Notes: a model not told the origin generated them from the sequence alone. Shown: positions 36,286 through 47,381, counted from the first letter of the stretch. The stretch: 64,000 bases of DNA from Geomonas paludis (GCF_014193585.1 NZ_BLXY01000002.1:62001-126000); one strand, 5' to 3'. A program made the numbers and translations.

Positions 36286-37082
36286 TTCCGGTCACCTCCC
36301 CTGCTGTGGGTGGCGGCTAGTGCCGCTGCCGCCATCCCGGCCGCGGCCAGCGCCATAACGCCCCACGACCCTGCCACTCCCTTGGTCGGCACGATAGGGT
36401 CGGGAGGGAGGTTGTAGGCCTCGGGTCGGTCCAGCAGCAGGAAGAAGGCATGCAGCCCTTCCGTGCCGGGCTGGTCCCGTTCGCTCATCCCGTAGAGCCA
36501 TGCCTCGGTCACACCGCGCCGGTGCAGCTCCTGCAGCCTGGCCTGGGCCATCTCCCTCAGGTCATCGAGCTTGCCGAAGGCGATGGAATCGGTCGGGCAG
36601 GCCTTGGCGCAGGCAGGCTCCACCCCGTCTTTCTGGCGGTCGTAGCAGAGCGTGCACTTCCAGGCGCGGCCGTCGTCCTCGCGCCGGTTGATGACGCCGA
36701 AGGGGCAGCAGACAACACAGTAGCCGCAGCCGTTGCAGACGTCGGGCTGGACGTAGACGGTGTCGAACTCGGTGCGCACGATGGCGCCGGTGGGGCAGGC
36801 CTCCAGGCAGCCGGCGCGCTGGCAGTGCTTGCAGACGTCGGACATGAGGAGCCAGGAGAATGGCCGTGACGTGGTCTGCCCGGAGAGCCGGGCCTGGCGC
36901 TCCACGAACGCGACATGGCGCCACGTGGTCGCCTCCAGGTGAATGGTGTTGTCGTAGGAACGGCCGCTGAAAAAGTCACCATCGGCGGGGAGTTGGTTCC
37001 ACTGCTTGCAGGCGACCTCGCAGGCCTTGCAGCCGATGCAGACGCTGGTGTCGGTAAAGAAACCGGTAGCTGGAGTGGTCAT
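36282..37082 (-). CDS. fdnH: Formate dehydrogenase iron-sulfur subunit
   Basis: 266 residues. Four ferredoxin-like cysteine clusters are visible: CIGCKACEVACKQWN, CKHCQRAGCLEACPTGAI, CNGCGYCVVCCPFG, and CTLCYDRQ...CAKACPTDSI. The pattern matches the beta subunit of respiratory formate dehydrogenases and related DMSO-reductase-type complexes. A hydrophobic segment near the C-terminus (WGVMALAAAGMAAAALAAT) resembles the membrane anchor of FdnH. The gene overlaps the catalytic subunit gene by 4 bp and the NrfD gene by 4 bp. The symbol follows E. coli usage and is tentative. Confidence 0.9.
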   Translation of the reverse strand: MTTPATGFFTDTSVCIGCKACEVACKQWNQLPADGDFFSGRSYDNTIHLEATTWRHVAFVERQARLSGQTTSRPFSWLLMSDVCKHCQRAGCLEACPTGAIVRTEFDTVYVQPDVCNGCGYCVVCCPFGVINRREDDGRAWKCTLCYDRQKDGVEPACAKACPTDSIAFGKLDDLREMAQARLQELHRRGVTEAWLYGMSERDQPGTEGLHAFFLLLDRPEAYNLPPDPIVPTKGVAGSWGVMALAAAGMAAAALAATHSRGGDRK

Positions 37083-40000
37083 GATTCCTCCGTCATTTCG
37101 GTCTTGCCTGCGTGTAGGCCGTGTTTGCCGCCGGGCTTTTCATGTACCGGCGCGAGATCCCGCTCGGGTCCGGACACCTCGCGCTCCACCAGCGGCCCCT
37201 GGGCCGCCGCCCGCCGTTTTTTCGCCCTTCTCCCCGCCACCACCTGGACCGAGAACGCCTTCGACTCCTCGATGCTGACGTTGGGGTCGGCCACGAAGGC
37301 GGTGAGCTCGTTGGCGGCGTCACCGGTGGAACGGCCGATCCAGCTCCAGTGATACGGGATGCCGACCGTGTGCAGGGTCCGCCCCTGCTGCACGAAAGGC
37401 TGCATCCGCCCGGTCACCAGGACCCGCGCCTCGATCTCTCCGCGGATGGTGCTCACGGTGGCCCAGCCTCCGTTTTCCAACCCGCGCAGTTCGGCAAGCT
37501 CCGGCGAGACCTCGATGAACATCTCGGGCTGCAGTTCGCACAGCCACGGCAGCCATCGGCTCATCCCCCCGGCGGTGTGATGCTCGGTGAGGCGGTAGGT
37601 CGTGGCGATGAAGGGGTAATCGGGATCGCCCCATGCCTTGTGGTAAGGGTTGTCGTTGCGAATCCACTCCATGCGCGCCGGGTTGCACTGCTGTCCGTAG
37701 AGCGGGTTTTTCAGCACCGACTCCTCGGGTTCGTAGTGGGTGGGGAGCGGGCCGTCCAGAAGGCCGTTGGGGTCATACATCCAGGCCTTCCCTTCCGCCT
37801 GCATGATGAAAGGATCGATGCCGGAAAGGGTGTCGATCCCCTTGGCGCCGGGCCCCGGACGGTAGTCGGGAGGACGGTCGACAATGAAGTCGGGGTTGTC
37901 GTAGCCGGTCCACTTGCGCTCACCGGGATCCCACCAGACGTACTTCTTGCGTTCCGACCAGGGCTTGCCATCGGGGTCGGCAGAGGCGCGGTTGTAGAGC
38001 AGGCGCCGGTTGGCAGGCCACGCCCAGCCCCATTCCGGCGCCACCCAGGTCTGCTCCGATGCCGGCTTCCTGCGGGCTGGCTGGTTGACCCCATCCTTGT
38101 AGCAACCGCAATAGATCCAGCAGCCGCAGACCGTGCTGCCGTCATCCTTCAGTTCCTTGTACCCGGGCAGGTACTTGTGATCCCCCAGGGTGTAGCCGCT
38201 GATTTCGGCAAGCACTTCCTCGGCATCCGGTTCCTCGATCTCGCCGATGCTGCGGTAGTCCCAGGTCAGGTCGCGCAGGGGAAAATCCTTTTGCTCGGAG
38301 GAGCTCCGGTACAGCTCCTTCAGTCGCCTGCCCAAATGCCAGATGAAATGCAACTCGGAGCGGCAGTCGCCGGGCGGTTCCACCGCCTTATGGTGCCACT
38401 GCAAAAGGCGCTGCGTGTTGGTGAAGGTGCCGTCCTTCTCGGTATGGGCGGCGCAGGGGAAGAAGAAGACTTCGGTGCCGATCTGCTCCGGTTTGACGTC
38501 GCCGGCAACGATCTCGGGTGCGTTGCGCCAGAACTCCGCCGTCTCGGTGGGGGCGAAATCGCGCACCACGAGCCACTTCAGGTTATGCAGCCCCTTGCGC
38601 TGCAGGGCGCAGTTCATCGACCCCACCGCCGGGTTTTCCCCCATGACGAAGTAGCCCTGCACCTGGGCGTCGGCCATGGCCGCCACCGTGACCATGTGGG
38701 AGTGATCGCCCGAGATGTGGGGCAGGTAGTGGTAGCACCAGTCGTTTTGGGAAGTTGCGGCGGGGCCATACCAGGCCTTCAGCAAAGACACGGTGTACTT
38801 GGGAAATTCGCTCCACCAACCCGAGGCCGATTCGTTGTACTCCAGGTATTTCTTGAGGTCGGTGTCGTAGGAGGCCTTGGGCATGGGGAGGTAGCCCGGC
38901 AGCATGTTGTAGAGGGTGGGGATGTCGGTCGATCCCTGGATGGAGGAGTGCCCGCGCAGGGCCATGATGCCGCCCCCGGGACGCCCGATGTTGCCCAGGA
39001 GCATCTGCACGATGGCGGCGGTGCGGATGTACTGGACCCCAACCGAGTGCTGCGTCCACCCGACGGCGTAGCAGAACGCGCTGGTCCGGTCCCGACCCGA
39101 GTTGTCGCACAAGGCGCGCGCCACCTTCTCGAACAGTTCGGGAGGAACGCCGCATGCCTCCTGCACCACCTCCGGCGTGTAGCGGGAGAAGTGCCTTTTC
39201 ACGATCTGGAATACGCACAGGGGATCGGTAAGGGTGAAATCGTGCTGCTCCGCCGATACGATGGCGCCGCGCTCGGCACGGGGTTCACCGGAGAACATCT
39301 CGCGGTGCCCGGCGGCAGGTGTCACTTCCACGCCGCGATACTGCCAGGAAGAAGGATCGTACTGCCCCTTCTCCGCATCCCAGCCGCTGAAGAGACCGTC
39401 CAGGTCCTCGGTGTCCCGGTAATCCTCCGAAACCAGGGCGGCGGCGTTGGTGTAGTTGACCACGTAGTCGCGGAACCAGCGCTCGTTACTGATGATGTAG
39501 TTGACCAGTCCCCCAAGGAAGGCGATATCGCTGCCGGGGCGGATGGGGACGTGGATGTCGGCGACGGCGCTGGTGCGGGTGAAACGGGGATCGACATGAA
39601 TGATGGTGGCGCCGCGGCGCTTGGCCTCCATAACCCAGCGGAAGCCGACCGGGTGGCATTCCGCCATGTTGGAGCCCTGGATTACGATGCAATCGGAGTG
39701 TTGCAGGTCCTGCTGGAAGGTGGTCGCCCCTCCCCTGCCGAACGAGATCCCCAGACCGGGGACGGTTGAGGAATGTCAGATGCGTGCCTGGTTCTCCACC
39801 TGGACCATGCCCAAGGCGGTGAAGAGCTTCTTGATCAGGTAGTTCTCCTCATTGTCCAGCGTGGCGCCGCCCAGGTGTGCGATGCCCAGCGTGCGTCGCA
39901 GCGGATGGCCTTTTTCGTGCTGCTCCTCCCACGTTTCGTCGCGGGTCTGCTTGACCCGGTCCGCCACCATGTCCATGGCCTGTTTGAGCGGGATCTTCTC

Positions 40001-40345
40001 CCATTTCTTGCCGTAGGGGCGCCGGTACAGGACGTTCATGGTCCGGTGCGTCCCGGTGACCAGTTGCATGGTAGCCGAGCCCTTCGGGCACAGGCACCCC
40101 TCCGAGATGGGCGAGTCGTAGTCCCCCTCGATGTCCAGGATCTTGCCGTCCTTGACATAGACCTTCTGGCCGCACCCGACGCCGCAGTAAGGGCAGACCG
40201 ACCCCACCACCTTGTCCGCTTCGGCGGTCCTTGGTTTAAGGGAGCGCGTTCTCTCTGTCATAGCGGATTCACCCAATCCGGCCGGATCGCCGCTGGCAAC
40301 CTGGCGCAGGGCCGGCCACTTCAAGAACCAGTTATTCTTTGCCAT
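37079..40345 (-). CDS. fdnG: Formate dehydrogenase catalytic subunit, selenocysteine at residue 190 (UGA read-through)
   Basis: 1088 residues when the in-frame TGA at 39778-39776 is read as selenocysteine. The frame continues without shift: NQARI-U-HSSTVPGLGIS, equal in place to the U of FDH-N (about 196). N-terminal [4Fe-4S] cysteines are in VCPYCGVGCG and GCLCPKG. After U come SNMAECHPVGFRWVMEAKRR and the molybdopterin-binding domains, ending before the fdnH overlap. A GGUCU-loop SECIS follows the UGA directly. ATG 40345 is preceded by AAGGAG. The N-terminus MAKNNWFLKWPALRQVASGD lacks a twin-arginine signal, so cytoplasmic placement is possible. Automated calls would split this gene in two (39776-40345 and 37079-39667). 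Confidence 0.93.
39749..39778 (-). promoter_or_regulatory. Selenocysteine codon UGA with bacterial SECIS hairpin
   Basis: The UGA is 39778-39776. Fourteen bases on, CCCC (39761-39758), loop GGTCT (39757-39753) and GGGG (39752-39749) form a hairpin, extendable by one A-U and one G-U pair. GGUCU is the apical loop of the E. coli fdhF SECIS, which SelB recognises, and the spacing is similar. Confidence 0.85.
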
Positions 40346-40470
40346 CGCCTGCTCCTTGGTAAACCGGGTTAAAAAACATTAGTTGTGTTTAACATTGGAG
40401 GCAGCAAAGTCAAACGCCAATGTGAAGACATGGCACCATATTCCGCCGTACAGGGAAGGTTCTTCGGCTC

Positions 40471-40506
40471 CCCCCTCGCCCTCCGGGAGAGGGGCAGGGG
40501 TGAGGG
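40471..40506. repeat. Family A palindromic repeat, single copy
   Basis: CCCCCTCGCCCTCCGGGAGA followed by GGGGCAGGGGTGAGGG. It lies in the 372-bp gap between the formate dehydrogenase operon and the cytochrome gene, together with a terminator and a family B repeat; nothing else is visible there. Confidence 0.85.
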
Positions 40507-40536
40507 ATTTGAAGGTAGAGGGATTGATTGGAATAA

Positions 40537-40575
40537 AAAAAGCACCTGCCGGCGCTAGGGCGGCAGGTGCTTTTT
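40537..40575 (-). terminator. Strong rho-independent terminator after the cytochrome c gene
   Basis: AAAAAGCACCTGCCG (40537-40551) and CGGCAGGTGCTTTTT (40561-40575) form a perfect 15-bp stem with a 9-nt loop. On the minus strand a run of T's ends the stem, so it terminates transcription from the cytochrome gene before fdnG. Confidence 0.85.
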
Positions 40576-40582
40576 ACTTTTA

Positions 40583-40704
40583 GGGACTGGCTCCGCCAGG
40601 TGCCTGTCCCCTTAGTGCTTTGTCCCCTTAGTGTTTGGGGAAGGCGGCTGAGCTGAAAGGAGCGTTCCACTAGGGGGACAGGCACCTAACGGAGCCTGTC
40701 CCCT
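40583..40704. repeat. Family B repeat, two inverted units
   Basis: GGGACTGGCTCCGCCAGGTG then CCTGTCCCC at the left; GGGGGACAGGCACC then GGAGCCTGTCCCC at the right. It lies between the cytochrome gene and its terminator, so it would be transcribed as part of the cytochrome 3' region. Confidence 0.8.
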
Positions 40705-40717
40705 CTGGCAAGCGGAA

Positions 40718-41050
40718 TTACTTGTAGGTGGCCAGGATGTACTTGGCGATGGCGTTGGCTTCGGCATCGGGCACGGCCTTGGCGTCGAACTTGGTCATAC
40801 CGGGACCGGGATTGCGCATCTTGGCGACGATGTCCTTCTCGGTCTTGATGCCGTTGGCGGCAAGGTCCTTCTTGCCGAGACCCTTTTTCGGATTGATGAT
40901 GTTGCCGCCTTTCGGGTGGCAGGCGACACAGTGCTGGTCGAACTTGGCCTTGGCGTCGATCTTCTCGCCTTTCTTGGCTTCGGCGAATGCCGGAACGGCG
41001 ATCACCGACATAGACAGCACGGCAGCAGTAGCAATAAGAACTTTTTTCAT
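40718..41050 (-). CDS. Small periplasmic monohaem cytochrome c
   Basis: 110 residues with signal peptide 1-23 (VIAVPAFA). One haem site C41-V-A-C44-H45 (CVACH) and the probable axial M85 in GPGMTKF make it a class I cytochrome c of about 9 kDa. The Lys-rich mature sequence predicts a basic protein. Its own strong terminator follows, so it is a single-gene unit and not part of the formate dehydrogenase operon, though it could carry electrons in the same periplasm. AGGAGG lies upstream of the ATG. Confidence 0.93.
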   Translation of the reverse strand: MKKVLIATAAVLSMSVIAVPAFAEAKKGEKIDAKAKFDQHCVACHPKGGNIINPKKGLGKKDLAANGIKTEKDIVAKMRNPGPGMTKFDAKAVPDAEANAIAKYILATYK

Positions 41051-41155
41051 CCTGATTCCTCCTTGGTAGTATCGGGGGGGCGTACCCCAGTTGAATATGC
41101 TTGCAGCCTTGTCAATGACACCCGGCTTGAAAGCAAAAGCGGAATCAATGCTAGT

Positions 41156-42457
41156 CTAGATTTTCCTGTTGTCAATGACGCGGCATGCTTTGCCTTCGGC
41201 TCTAGGAATGCTGTTGGGCTCAACCAGCTTCACCACGGCGCCGACGCCGAGCACGGAGTCGATCTTCTTCTCCACCTTGTCCAGAAAGGCCTTCTGCTTC
41301 TTCATCTCGTCGAAGAAGATGTTTTCGGTCACCTCGATGCGGATCTCCAGGGTGTCGAGGGCGCCCTTCCTGTCCACGACCAGCTGGTAGTGCGGCTGGC
41401 ACCCTTCGATGGCGAACAGCACGTCCTCGATCTGCGACGGGTAGACGTTGACCCCCTTGATGATGAGCATGTCGTCGGAACGCCCCATGGTCTTCTTCAT
41501 GCGCACCATGGTCCTGCCGCAGTCGCACTTTTCATAATCGAGCGAGGTGATGTCGCGGGTCCGGTAGCGCACCATGGGGAACGCTTCCTTGGTGAGCGAG
41601 GTGAGCACCAGCTCGCCCACGCTCCCCGGAGGGAGCACCGCGCCGGTATCGGGATCGATGATCTCGGCGATGAAGTGATCCTCCGAGATGTGCATGCCGC
41701 GCTTGCACAGGCACTCGCCGGCGACGCCCGGGCCGATCACCTCGGAGAGGCCGTAGTTGTCGGTGGCGGTGATGCCGAGCCGCTCCTCGATCTCGCGGCG
41801 CATCGCCTCGGACCAGGGCTCGCCGCCGAAGAGACCGACCTTGAGGGTGAGCCCCTTGGGATCGATCCCCATCTTCTCCATCCGCTCCGCGATGGTGACC
41901 GCGTAGCTCGGTGTGGAGACCAGCGCGGTGGTGCGGTAGTCCTGCATGATCATGATCTGCTTCTCGGTGTTGCCCGCGCCCATCGGGATGACGGAGGCGC
42001 CGATCATCTCGGAGCCGTAGTGCAGGCCGAAGGCGCCGGTGAAGAGACCGTAGCCGAAGGCGATCTGCACCACGTCGTCGCTGTTGACGCCGGCCGCGGT
42101 CATGAAGCGGGCCACGAGGCTGGACCAGACCTTGAGATCGTGCTTGGTGTAGCCCACGACGGTGGGCTTGCCGGTGGTGCCGGAGGAGGAGTGGATGCGG
42201 ACCACCTCGCGCAGTGGCACCGCGAACATGCCGTACGGGTAGTTGAGGCGCAGATCCTCCTTGGTGGTGAACGGGAGCTTGGCCAGGTCGGCGAGGGACC
42301 GGACGTCCTCGGGGACGATCCCCATCTCCTTGAACCTGGTGCGGTAGCAGGTGACGTTCTTGTAAACGCGGTTCAGAGTAGCCTGGAGCCGCTCCAATTG
42401 GAGCTGCTCGATCTCCTCCCGCGGCATGCACTCGTATTCGGGCTCCCAAATCTGCAT
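41156..42457 (-). CDS. paaK: Phenylacetate-CoA ligase (second copy, operon end)
   Basis: 433 residues from ATG 42457 (GGGAGAGG upstream). AMP-binding motif [18 protein letters not shown], further adenylate-forming motifs [39 protein letters not shown], and the C-terminal [20 protein letters not shown] hinge identify PaaK. It forms phenylacetyl-CoA from phenylacetate, ATP and CoA. The gene begins 2 bp after livF ends, so it is the last gene of the long ior-paaK-liv operon. A second PaaK is encoded at 49260-50564; they share motifs but are clearly diverged, so different aryl acids may be the substrates. Confidence 0.92.
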   Translation of the reverse strand: MQIWEPEYECMPREEIEQLQLERLQATLNRVYKNVTCYRTRFKEMGIVPEDVRSLADLAKLPFTTKEDLRLNYPYGMFAVPLREVVRIHSSSGTTGKPTVVGYTKHDLKVWSSLVARFMTAAGVNSDDVVQIAFGYGLFTGAFGLHYGSEMIGASVIPMGAGNTEKQIMIMQDYRTTALVSTPSYAVTIAERMEKMGIDPKGLTLKVGLFGGEPWSEAMRREIEERLGITATDNYGLSEVIGPGVAGECLCKRGMHISEDHFIAEIIDPDTGAVLPPGSVGELVLTSLTKEAFPMVRYRTRDITSLDYEKCDCGRTMVRMKKTMGRSDDMLIIKGVNVYPSQIEDVLFAIEGCQPHYQLVVDRKGALDTLEIRIEVTENIFFDEMKKQKAFLDKVEKKIDSVLGVGAVVKLVEPNSIPRAEGKACRVIDNRKI

Positions 42458-42459
42458 AG

Positions 42460-43203
42460 CTACCTCTCCCAAATTTCTTTCTTGTCGCGCCCGAGATAGG
42501 CGCGCTGCACATCCTTGTTTTCCAGCAGTTCGGATGCCTTTCCTTCAAGTATCACTTTACCGGTCTCGAGGACGTAGCCGCGGTCGGCGACCTTCAGCGC
42601 GGCGCGCGCGTTCTGCTCGACCAGGAGGATGGTGGTCCCCTCCTCGCTGCGCAGGCGCTCGATCACCCTGAAGATGTCCTGCACCACCAGGGGGGCGAGC
42701 CCCATGGAGGGTTCATCGAGCAGCAGAAGCTTCGGGCGCGCCATGAGCGCACGGCCGATGGCCAGCATCTGCTGCTCTCCCCCCGACAGGGTCCCCGCGG
42801 CCTGGCGACGGCGCTCCTTGAGTCTCGGGAACATCTGGTACATCCGCTCCAGGTCCGCGGCGATCTCGCTTCGCTGTCCGCCGGCGCGATAGCGCAGGTA
42901 GGCGCCCAGTTCCAGGTTTTCCTCGACCATGAGCGGGTTGAAGACCTGGCGTCCTTCAGGCACCTGGGACAGCCCCAGCGAGACCACGCGGTCGGCCGCC
43001 TGCCCCACGATATTCTTCCCCTCAAGCAGGATCTCGCCGCTTGCGGTGGGGATGATGCCCGAAAGGGTGTTGAGCAGCGTGGTCTTACCCGCGCCGTTGG
43101 CGCCGATGAGGGTGACTATTTCGCCGGCTTTGAGGTGCAGCGAGACGTTCTTGAGCGCGTGCACCTTGCCGTAATAGGCGTTGATGTTCTTGATCTTTAG
43201 CAT
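42460..43203 (-). CDS. livF: Liv-type ABC transporter ATPase LivF
   Basis: 247 residues from ATG 43203 (AAGGAAT upstream). Walker [17 protein letters not shown], signature [14 protein letters not shown], Walker [16 protein letters not shown] are all present, with the LivF-type C-terminus [20 protein letters not shown]. It is one of the two ATPases of a hydrophobic amino acid transporter. A family A repeat cluster separates it from livG, an odd insertion in an otherwise tight operon. Confidence 0.93.
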   Translation of the reverse strand: MLKIKNINAYYGKVHALKNVSLHLKAGEIVTLIGANGAGKTTLLNTLSGIIPTASGEILLEGKNIVGQAADRVVSLGLSQVPEGRQVFNPLMVEENLELGAYLRYRAGGQRSEIAADLERMYQMFPRLKERRRQAAGTLSGGEQQMLAIGRALMARPKLLLLDEPSMGLAPLVVQDIFRVIERLRSEEGTTILLVEQNARAALKVADRGYVLETGKVILEGKASELLENKDVQRAYLGRDKKEIWER

Positions 43204-43223
43204 TAGCAAATTCCTTGGTTATG

Positions 43224-43424
43224 CCCCCTCGCCCTCCGACAGAGGACGTGAGGCATTCTCCCCTCGCCCTTTGGGAGAGGGGCGGGGGTGAGGGCGCTGC
43301 AACAGGCGCCTCTCACACTACGTGGCGACTCCCTCACCCGCCCTTCGGGCACCCTCTCCCACAGGGAGAGGGAACTGGAGGTCTTCCCCCCTCGCCCTCC
43401 GGGAGAGGGGCGGGGGTGAGGGAG
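43224..43424. repeat. Family A repeat cluster between livG and livF
   Basis: At least four half-elements in alternating orientation fill the whole gap, for example CCCTCGCCCTTTGGGAGAGG, CCCTCACCCGCCCTTCGGGC and CCCTCGCCCTCCGGGAGAGG. About 80 bp (43290-43370) are nearly identical to 45219-45300. Confidence 0.9.
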
Positions 43425-43429
43425 TGGAG

Positions 43430-44174
<745 letters not shown>

Positions 44175-44182
<8 letters not shown>

Positions 44183-45164
44183 CGCTCCCCTCCGTTACCT
44201 TCTTCGCCGGCACCAGGCGCCGGAACAGCGCCGGAATCCCTTCAACCAGGCCGCCGGGGAGGTAGATGGTCATGGTGATCAGCAAAAGGCCGTACACGAT
44301 GATGTCATAGTCCTGGAAGGTGCGCAGCATCTCGGGGAGCATGGTCAAGAGCAACGCCCCCAGGATGGAGCCGTACACGCTACCCAGGCCGCCGATGACG
44401 ATCATGGTGAGGAGCTCGACGGAGAAGTGGAAGCCGAACGAGTTGGGCGAGATGAAGGTCATCACGTGGCAGTACAGGCTCCCCATGATGGCCGACATGA
44501 ATGCCGAGAGGGTGAATACCTGCACCTTCATGAGCCTCGCGTTGACCCCCATGACGCGGGCGGCCACCTCGGAATCGTGGATGGCGCGCAGACCGCGGCC
44601 GAAACGGGAGTTGACCAGGTTCAGCGACAACAGGATCATGCCCAGCGCGAACACCCAGACCAGGTAGTAGTTCTTCAGGTCCGAGTCGAAGGTGAGGCTG
44701 CCGATGCTGAGGTTGGGGATGCCGGAGAGCCCGGAGGGTCCGCCGGTAAGGTCCACGGTCTCGTTGAAGGCGATGTTGACGATGACGCCGACGCCGAGGG
44801 TCGCCATGGCCAGGTAGTGCCCCTTGAGGCGCAGCACCGGGAAGCCGATGGCAAAGGCGAACAGGGCGACGCAGACCGCGACCGCGATCATGGCCAGCCA
44901 GGGGTTGAGGCCGTAGGCGGTGGTCAAGACGCCGGAGCCGTAGGCGCCCAGGCCGAAGAAGGCGGCCTGCCCGAGCGAGATCTGCCCCGCGTAGCCCAAA
45001 AGGAGGTTGAGCCCCAGGGCGAGCACACTGTTAATCCCGACGAAGATGAGGACGTTGGTGAGATACCCACCGGAGAGCGGCAGCGGCATGAGCAGCACCA
45101 CGAGGGCAAAAACGAGAAATTTTATTCTGTCCGATTTCAAAGCAAATTCATCCTTCCACGTCAT
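44175..45164 (-). CDS. livM: Liv-type ABC transporter permease LivM
   Basis: 329 residues when started at ATG 45164; no strong ribosome site is visible there. The frame is open to 45248, but that part is a translated family A repeat (PSPLPLSRKARG) and was excluded. Membrane spans include LVFALVVLLMPLPLSGGYLT and VLALGLNLLLGYAGQISLGQ, the latter the LivM signature, and MTFISPNSFGFHFSVELLTM. It forms the translocation path with LivH. Confidence 0.9.
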
Positions 45165-45188
45165 TGGTACAACGGCTACCGGTAAACA

Positions 45189-45302
45189 CCCCCTCGCCTT
45201 CCGGGAGAGGGGCAAGGGTGAGGGCGCTGCAACAGGCGCCTCGCTCACTACGTGGCGTCTCCCTCACCCGCCCTTCGGGCACCCTCTCCCGAGGGGAGAG
45301 GA
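45189..45302. repeat. Family A repeat cluster between livH and livM
   Basis: CCCCTCGCCTTCCGGGAGAG...GGGTGAGGG at the left and CCCTCACCCGCCCTTCGGGC...GAGGGGAGAGG at the right, inverted around a 35-bp centre that is shared with the cluster at 43224-43424. Confidence 0.9.
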
Positions 45303-45303
45303 A

Positions 45304-46188
45304 CTAGACGCGCTCTGTTTCGCCCTTCTTGAAAAGCCCCTGCGGCCTGATGAAAAGAATCAGGAGCAGGATGAAAAACGCGATGGCGTCCTTGTAGCCG
45401 GACGAGATAAGGCCGGCGCCCAGCGACTCGAGGGTGCCGAGAATCAGGCCACCCAGGACGGTGCCCAGACCGCTCCCCATGCCCCCCATGATGGCGGCGC
45501 AGAACCCCTTGAGCCCCAGCATGACGCCGACGTCGTAGGCGGTCATGGTGAGCGGCGCAATGATCACGCCGGCCAGCGCGCCGACGGCCGCGGAAATCAC
45601 GAAGGAGAAGAGCACCATGCGCCCGACGCTGATGCCGACCAGGTTGGCGGCCCGGCGGTTGAAGGAGCAGGCGCGCATGGCCTTGCCGCTGATGGTGTGG
45701 TTGAAGAAGAGCCGGCAGCCGATGATGACCAGGACGGTGACCCCGAAGATCCAGAGGTGCTGCGGCAACAACGTGGCGCCGGCGACGCTGATGGGATCGG
45801 TCCCGGAGAAGGCCGGCAGCGCCTGGGTGTCCTTGCCCCACAGGAGCATCACCAGACCGCGGATCAGGATGCTGGCGCCGATGGTGATGATGATGAGCAT
45901 GAGCGGGGTGGCATTTTTGAGCGGCCGGATGGCCAGCCGCTCGAAAACAAGGCCGATGACGGTCGTTACCGCTACCGCGACCAGGATGGCCGCCAGAAGC
46001 GGCAGGTGCAGCACGTTCAGCGAAAAGATGGTCAACACCCCGCCAAGCATGACGAACTCACCCTGGGCGAAGTTGATGATCCCTGTCGAATTGAAGATGA
46101 TGGCGAAGCTGAGGCCGATCAGGGCGTAGATGGAACCTGTGGCGAGCCCCGATATGACGAACTGCGTTACCTGGTTTAAAAGCTCCAT
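45304..46188 (-). CDS. livH: Liv-type ABC transporter permease LivH
   Basis: 294 residues with AAGAGGAT before the ATG. The family start FVISGLATGSIYALIGLSFA, then IIFNSTGIINFAQGEFVMLG, is unmistakable for LivH. Further spans include LPLLAAILVAVAVTTVIGLV and GVTVLVIIGCRLFFNHTISG, and the EAA-like loop is near KGFCAAIMGGMGSGLGTVLG. It lies 13 bp after the binding-protein gene, and pairs with LivM. Confidence 0.93.
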   Translation of the reverse strand: MELLNQVTQFVISGLATGSIYALIGLSFAIIFNSTGIINFAQGEFVMLGGVLTIFSLNVLHLPLLAAILVAVAVTTVIGLVFERLAIRPLKNATPLMLIIITIGASILIRGLVMLLWGKDTQALPAFSGTDPISVAGATLLPQHLWIFGVTVLVIIGCRLFFNHTISGKAMRACSFNRRAANLVGISVGRMVLFSFVISAAVGALAGVIIAPLTMTAYDVGVMLGLKGFCAAIMGGMGSGLGTVLGGLILGTLESLGAGLISSGYKDAIAFFILLLILFIRPQGLFKKGETERV

Positions 46189-46201
46189 GAATCCTCTTTA
46201 C

Positions 46202-47341
46202 CTACTTGACCAGCACCCAGTCTTTTTTGCGCACTTCGACCAGGGTGAAGGCATCCTTGGTCAGACCGGCGTGGTCTTTGGCGGAGTAGCTGAACACGCC
46301 TCCGATGCCCGGGAAGTTGCGGGTCGCTTCCAGTGCATTGCGGATGCCGGCCGGGGTGTCACCTCCCCTCTCGATGGCGCCTTTCAGCAGCATGACCGCA
46401 TCCCAGGCGTGACCGCCGAAGTGGTCGCCCTCGGCCTTGAAGTGGTTCTGGTAGTCCTTGATGAAGGCGAGCAGCGACGCCCTCTGCTTGTCGTTCTTCG
46501 GCAGCAGGTCGGCGACCAGCACCTTGCCGGACGGGAGACGAATCCCCTCGGCGGCATCGCCGGCCAGTTCGATGAACTTCTTGGAGGAGACGCCGTGGCT
46601 CATGTAGACCGGGATGGAGAGCCCGAGCTGCTTGGCGTTCCTGGCGATGACGGCCGGACCGGGGTTGGTGCCCCAGCAGATGAGGGCCTGGGCCTGGGAG
46701 CCGCGGATCTTGGCCAGCTGCGCGGTCATGTCCGTGTCTTTCGGGCCGTAGGTGTCGTCGGAAAGGATCTGGATGCCGTAGTGGGCCGCCTGCGCCTTCA
46801 ACTGCTCGCGCCCGGAGGAGCCGAAGCCGTCGGAGACGGTCAGGATGGCCACCCTGGTCTTCTTCTCTTTCTTCAGCTGCTCGTAAATCTTGGCCACAGC
46901 CAGCCCGTCGTTCTGGGCAGTCTTGAACACCCACTTTTTCACCGGCTCGGTGATCTTGCTGCCGGCCGCGCAGGAGATGAGCGGGATCTGCGCCTTCTCA
47001 ACGACCGGGATGATGGCCATGCTGTCCCCGGTGGTGCTGGGGCCGATGATGGCGACGACCTGGTCGTTCTTGACCAGCTTGTTGGCGAGCTGGACGGCCT
47101 TGGTGGCGTCCCCGCCGGTGTCGTAGGTGATCAGCTCCAGCTTGCGCCCCTTGACGCCGCCGGCCTTGTTGATCTCGTCGACCACCATCTGCGCCGTGTT
47201 GCGCTCGGGCTCACCAAGGAACGAAGCCGGGCCGGTCACGGCGAAAAGCGCGCCGATCTTGATGGGCTGGGCTGCCAGTGCAGCAGTGGACAGGCAGAGC
47301 AATGCAAACGAAGCAAAAGCAGTCGAGACAAGTTTTTTCAC
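46202..47341 (-). CDS. livK: Liv-type periplasmic binding protein, copy 2
   Basis: 379 residues starting at GTG 47341, supported by GGAGGGAAAT upstream. Signal peptide 1-23 ends ALAAQ. Type I periplasmic-binding-protein features: IKIGALFAVTGPASFLGEPE, DTGGDATKAVQLANKLVKND, and AIIGPSTTGDSMAIIP. It is closely similar along its whole length to the upstream copy at 47382-48524, so the pair arose by tandem duplication. Two binding proteins for one permease suggests two ligands; given the operon, aromatic amino acids or arylacetates are as likely as branched-chain amino acids. Confidence 0.9.
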   Translation of the reverse strand: MKKLVSTAFASFALLCLSTAALAAQPIKIGALFAVTGPASFLGEPERNTAQMVVDEINKAGGVKGRKLELITYDTGGDATKAVQLANKLVKNDQVVAIIGPSTTGDSMAIIPVVEKAQIPLISCAAGSKITEPVKKWVFKTAQNDGLAVAKIYEQLKKEKKTRVAILTVSDGFGSSGREQLKAQAAHYGIQILSDDTYGPKDTDMTAQLAKIRGSQAQALICWGTNPGPAVIARNAKQLGLSIPVYMSHGVSSKKFIELAGDAAEGIRLPSGKVLVADLLPKNDKQRASLLAFIKDYQNHFKAEGDHFGGHAWDAVMLLKGAIERGGDTPAGIRNALEATRNFPGIGGVFSYSAKDHAGLTKDAFTLVEVRKKDWVLVK

Positions 47342-47381
47342 GATTTCCCTCCCCTTTTGAGCGGCATCCCGCCGCCGGTCG

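Noticed and set aside
37121-39769. 882-codon plus-strand open frame opposite the formate dehydrogenase gene
   Set aside because: Antisense shadow of fdnG, with no recognisable domain and no start signal.
39776-39778. Nonsense mutation splitting the formate dehydrogenase gene
   Set aside because: The codon sits exactly at the active-site position of FDH-N, is in frame, and has a SECIS hairpin, so selenocysteine is the better reading.
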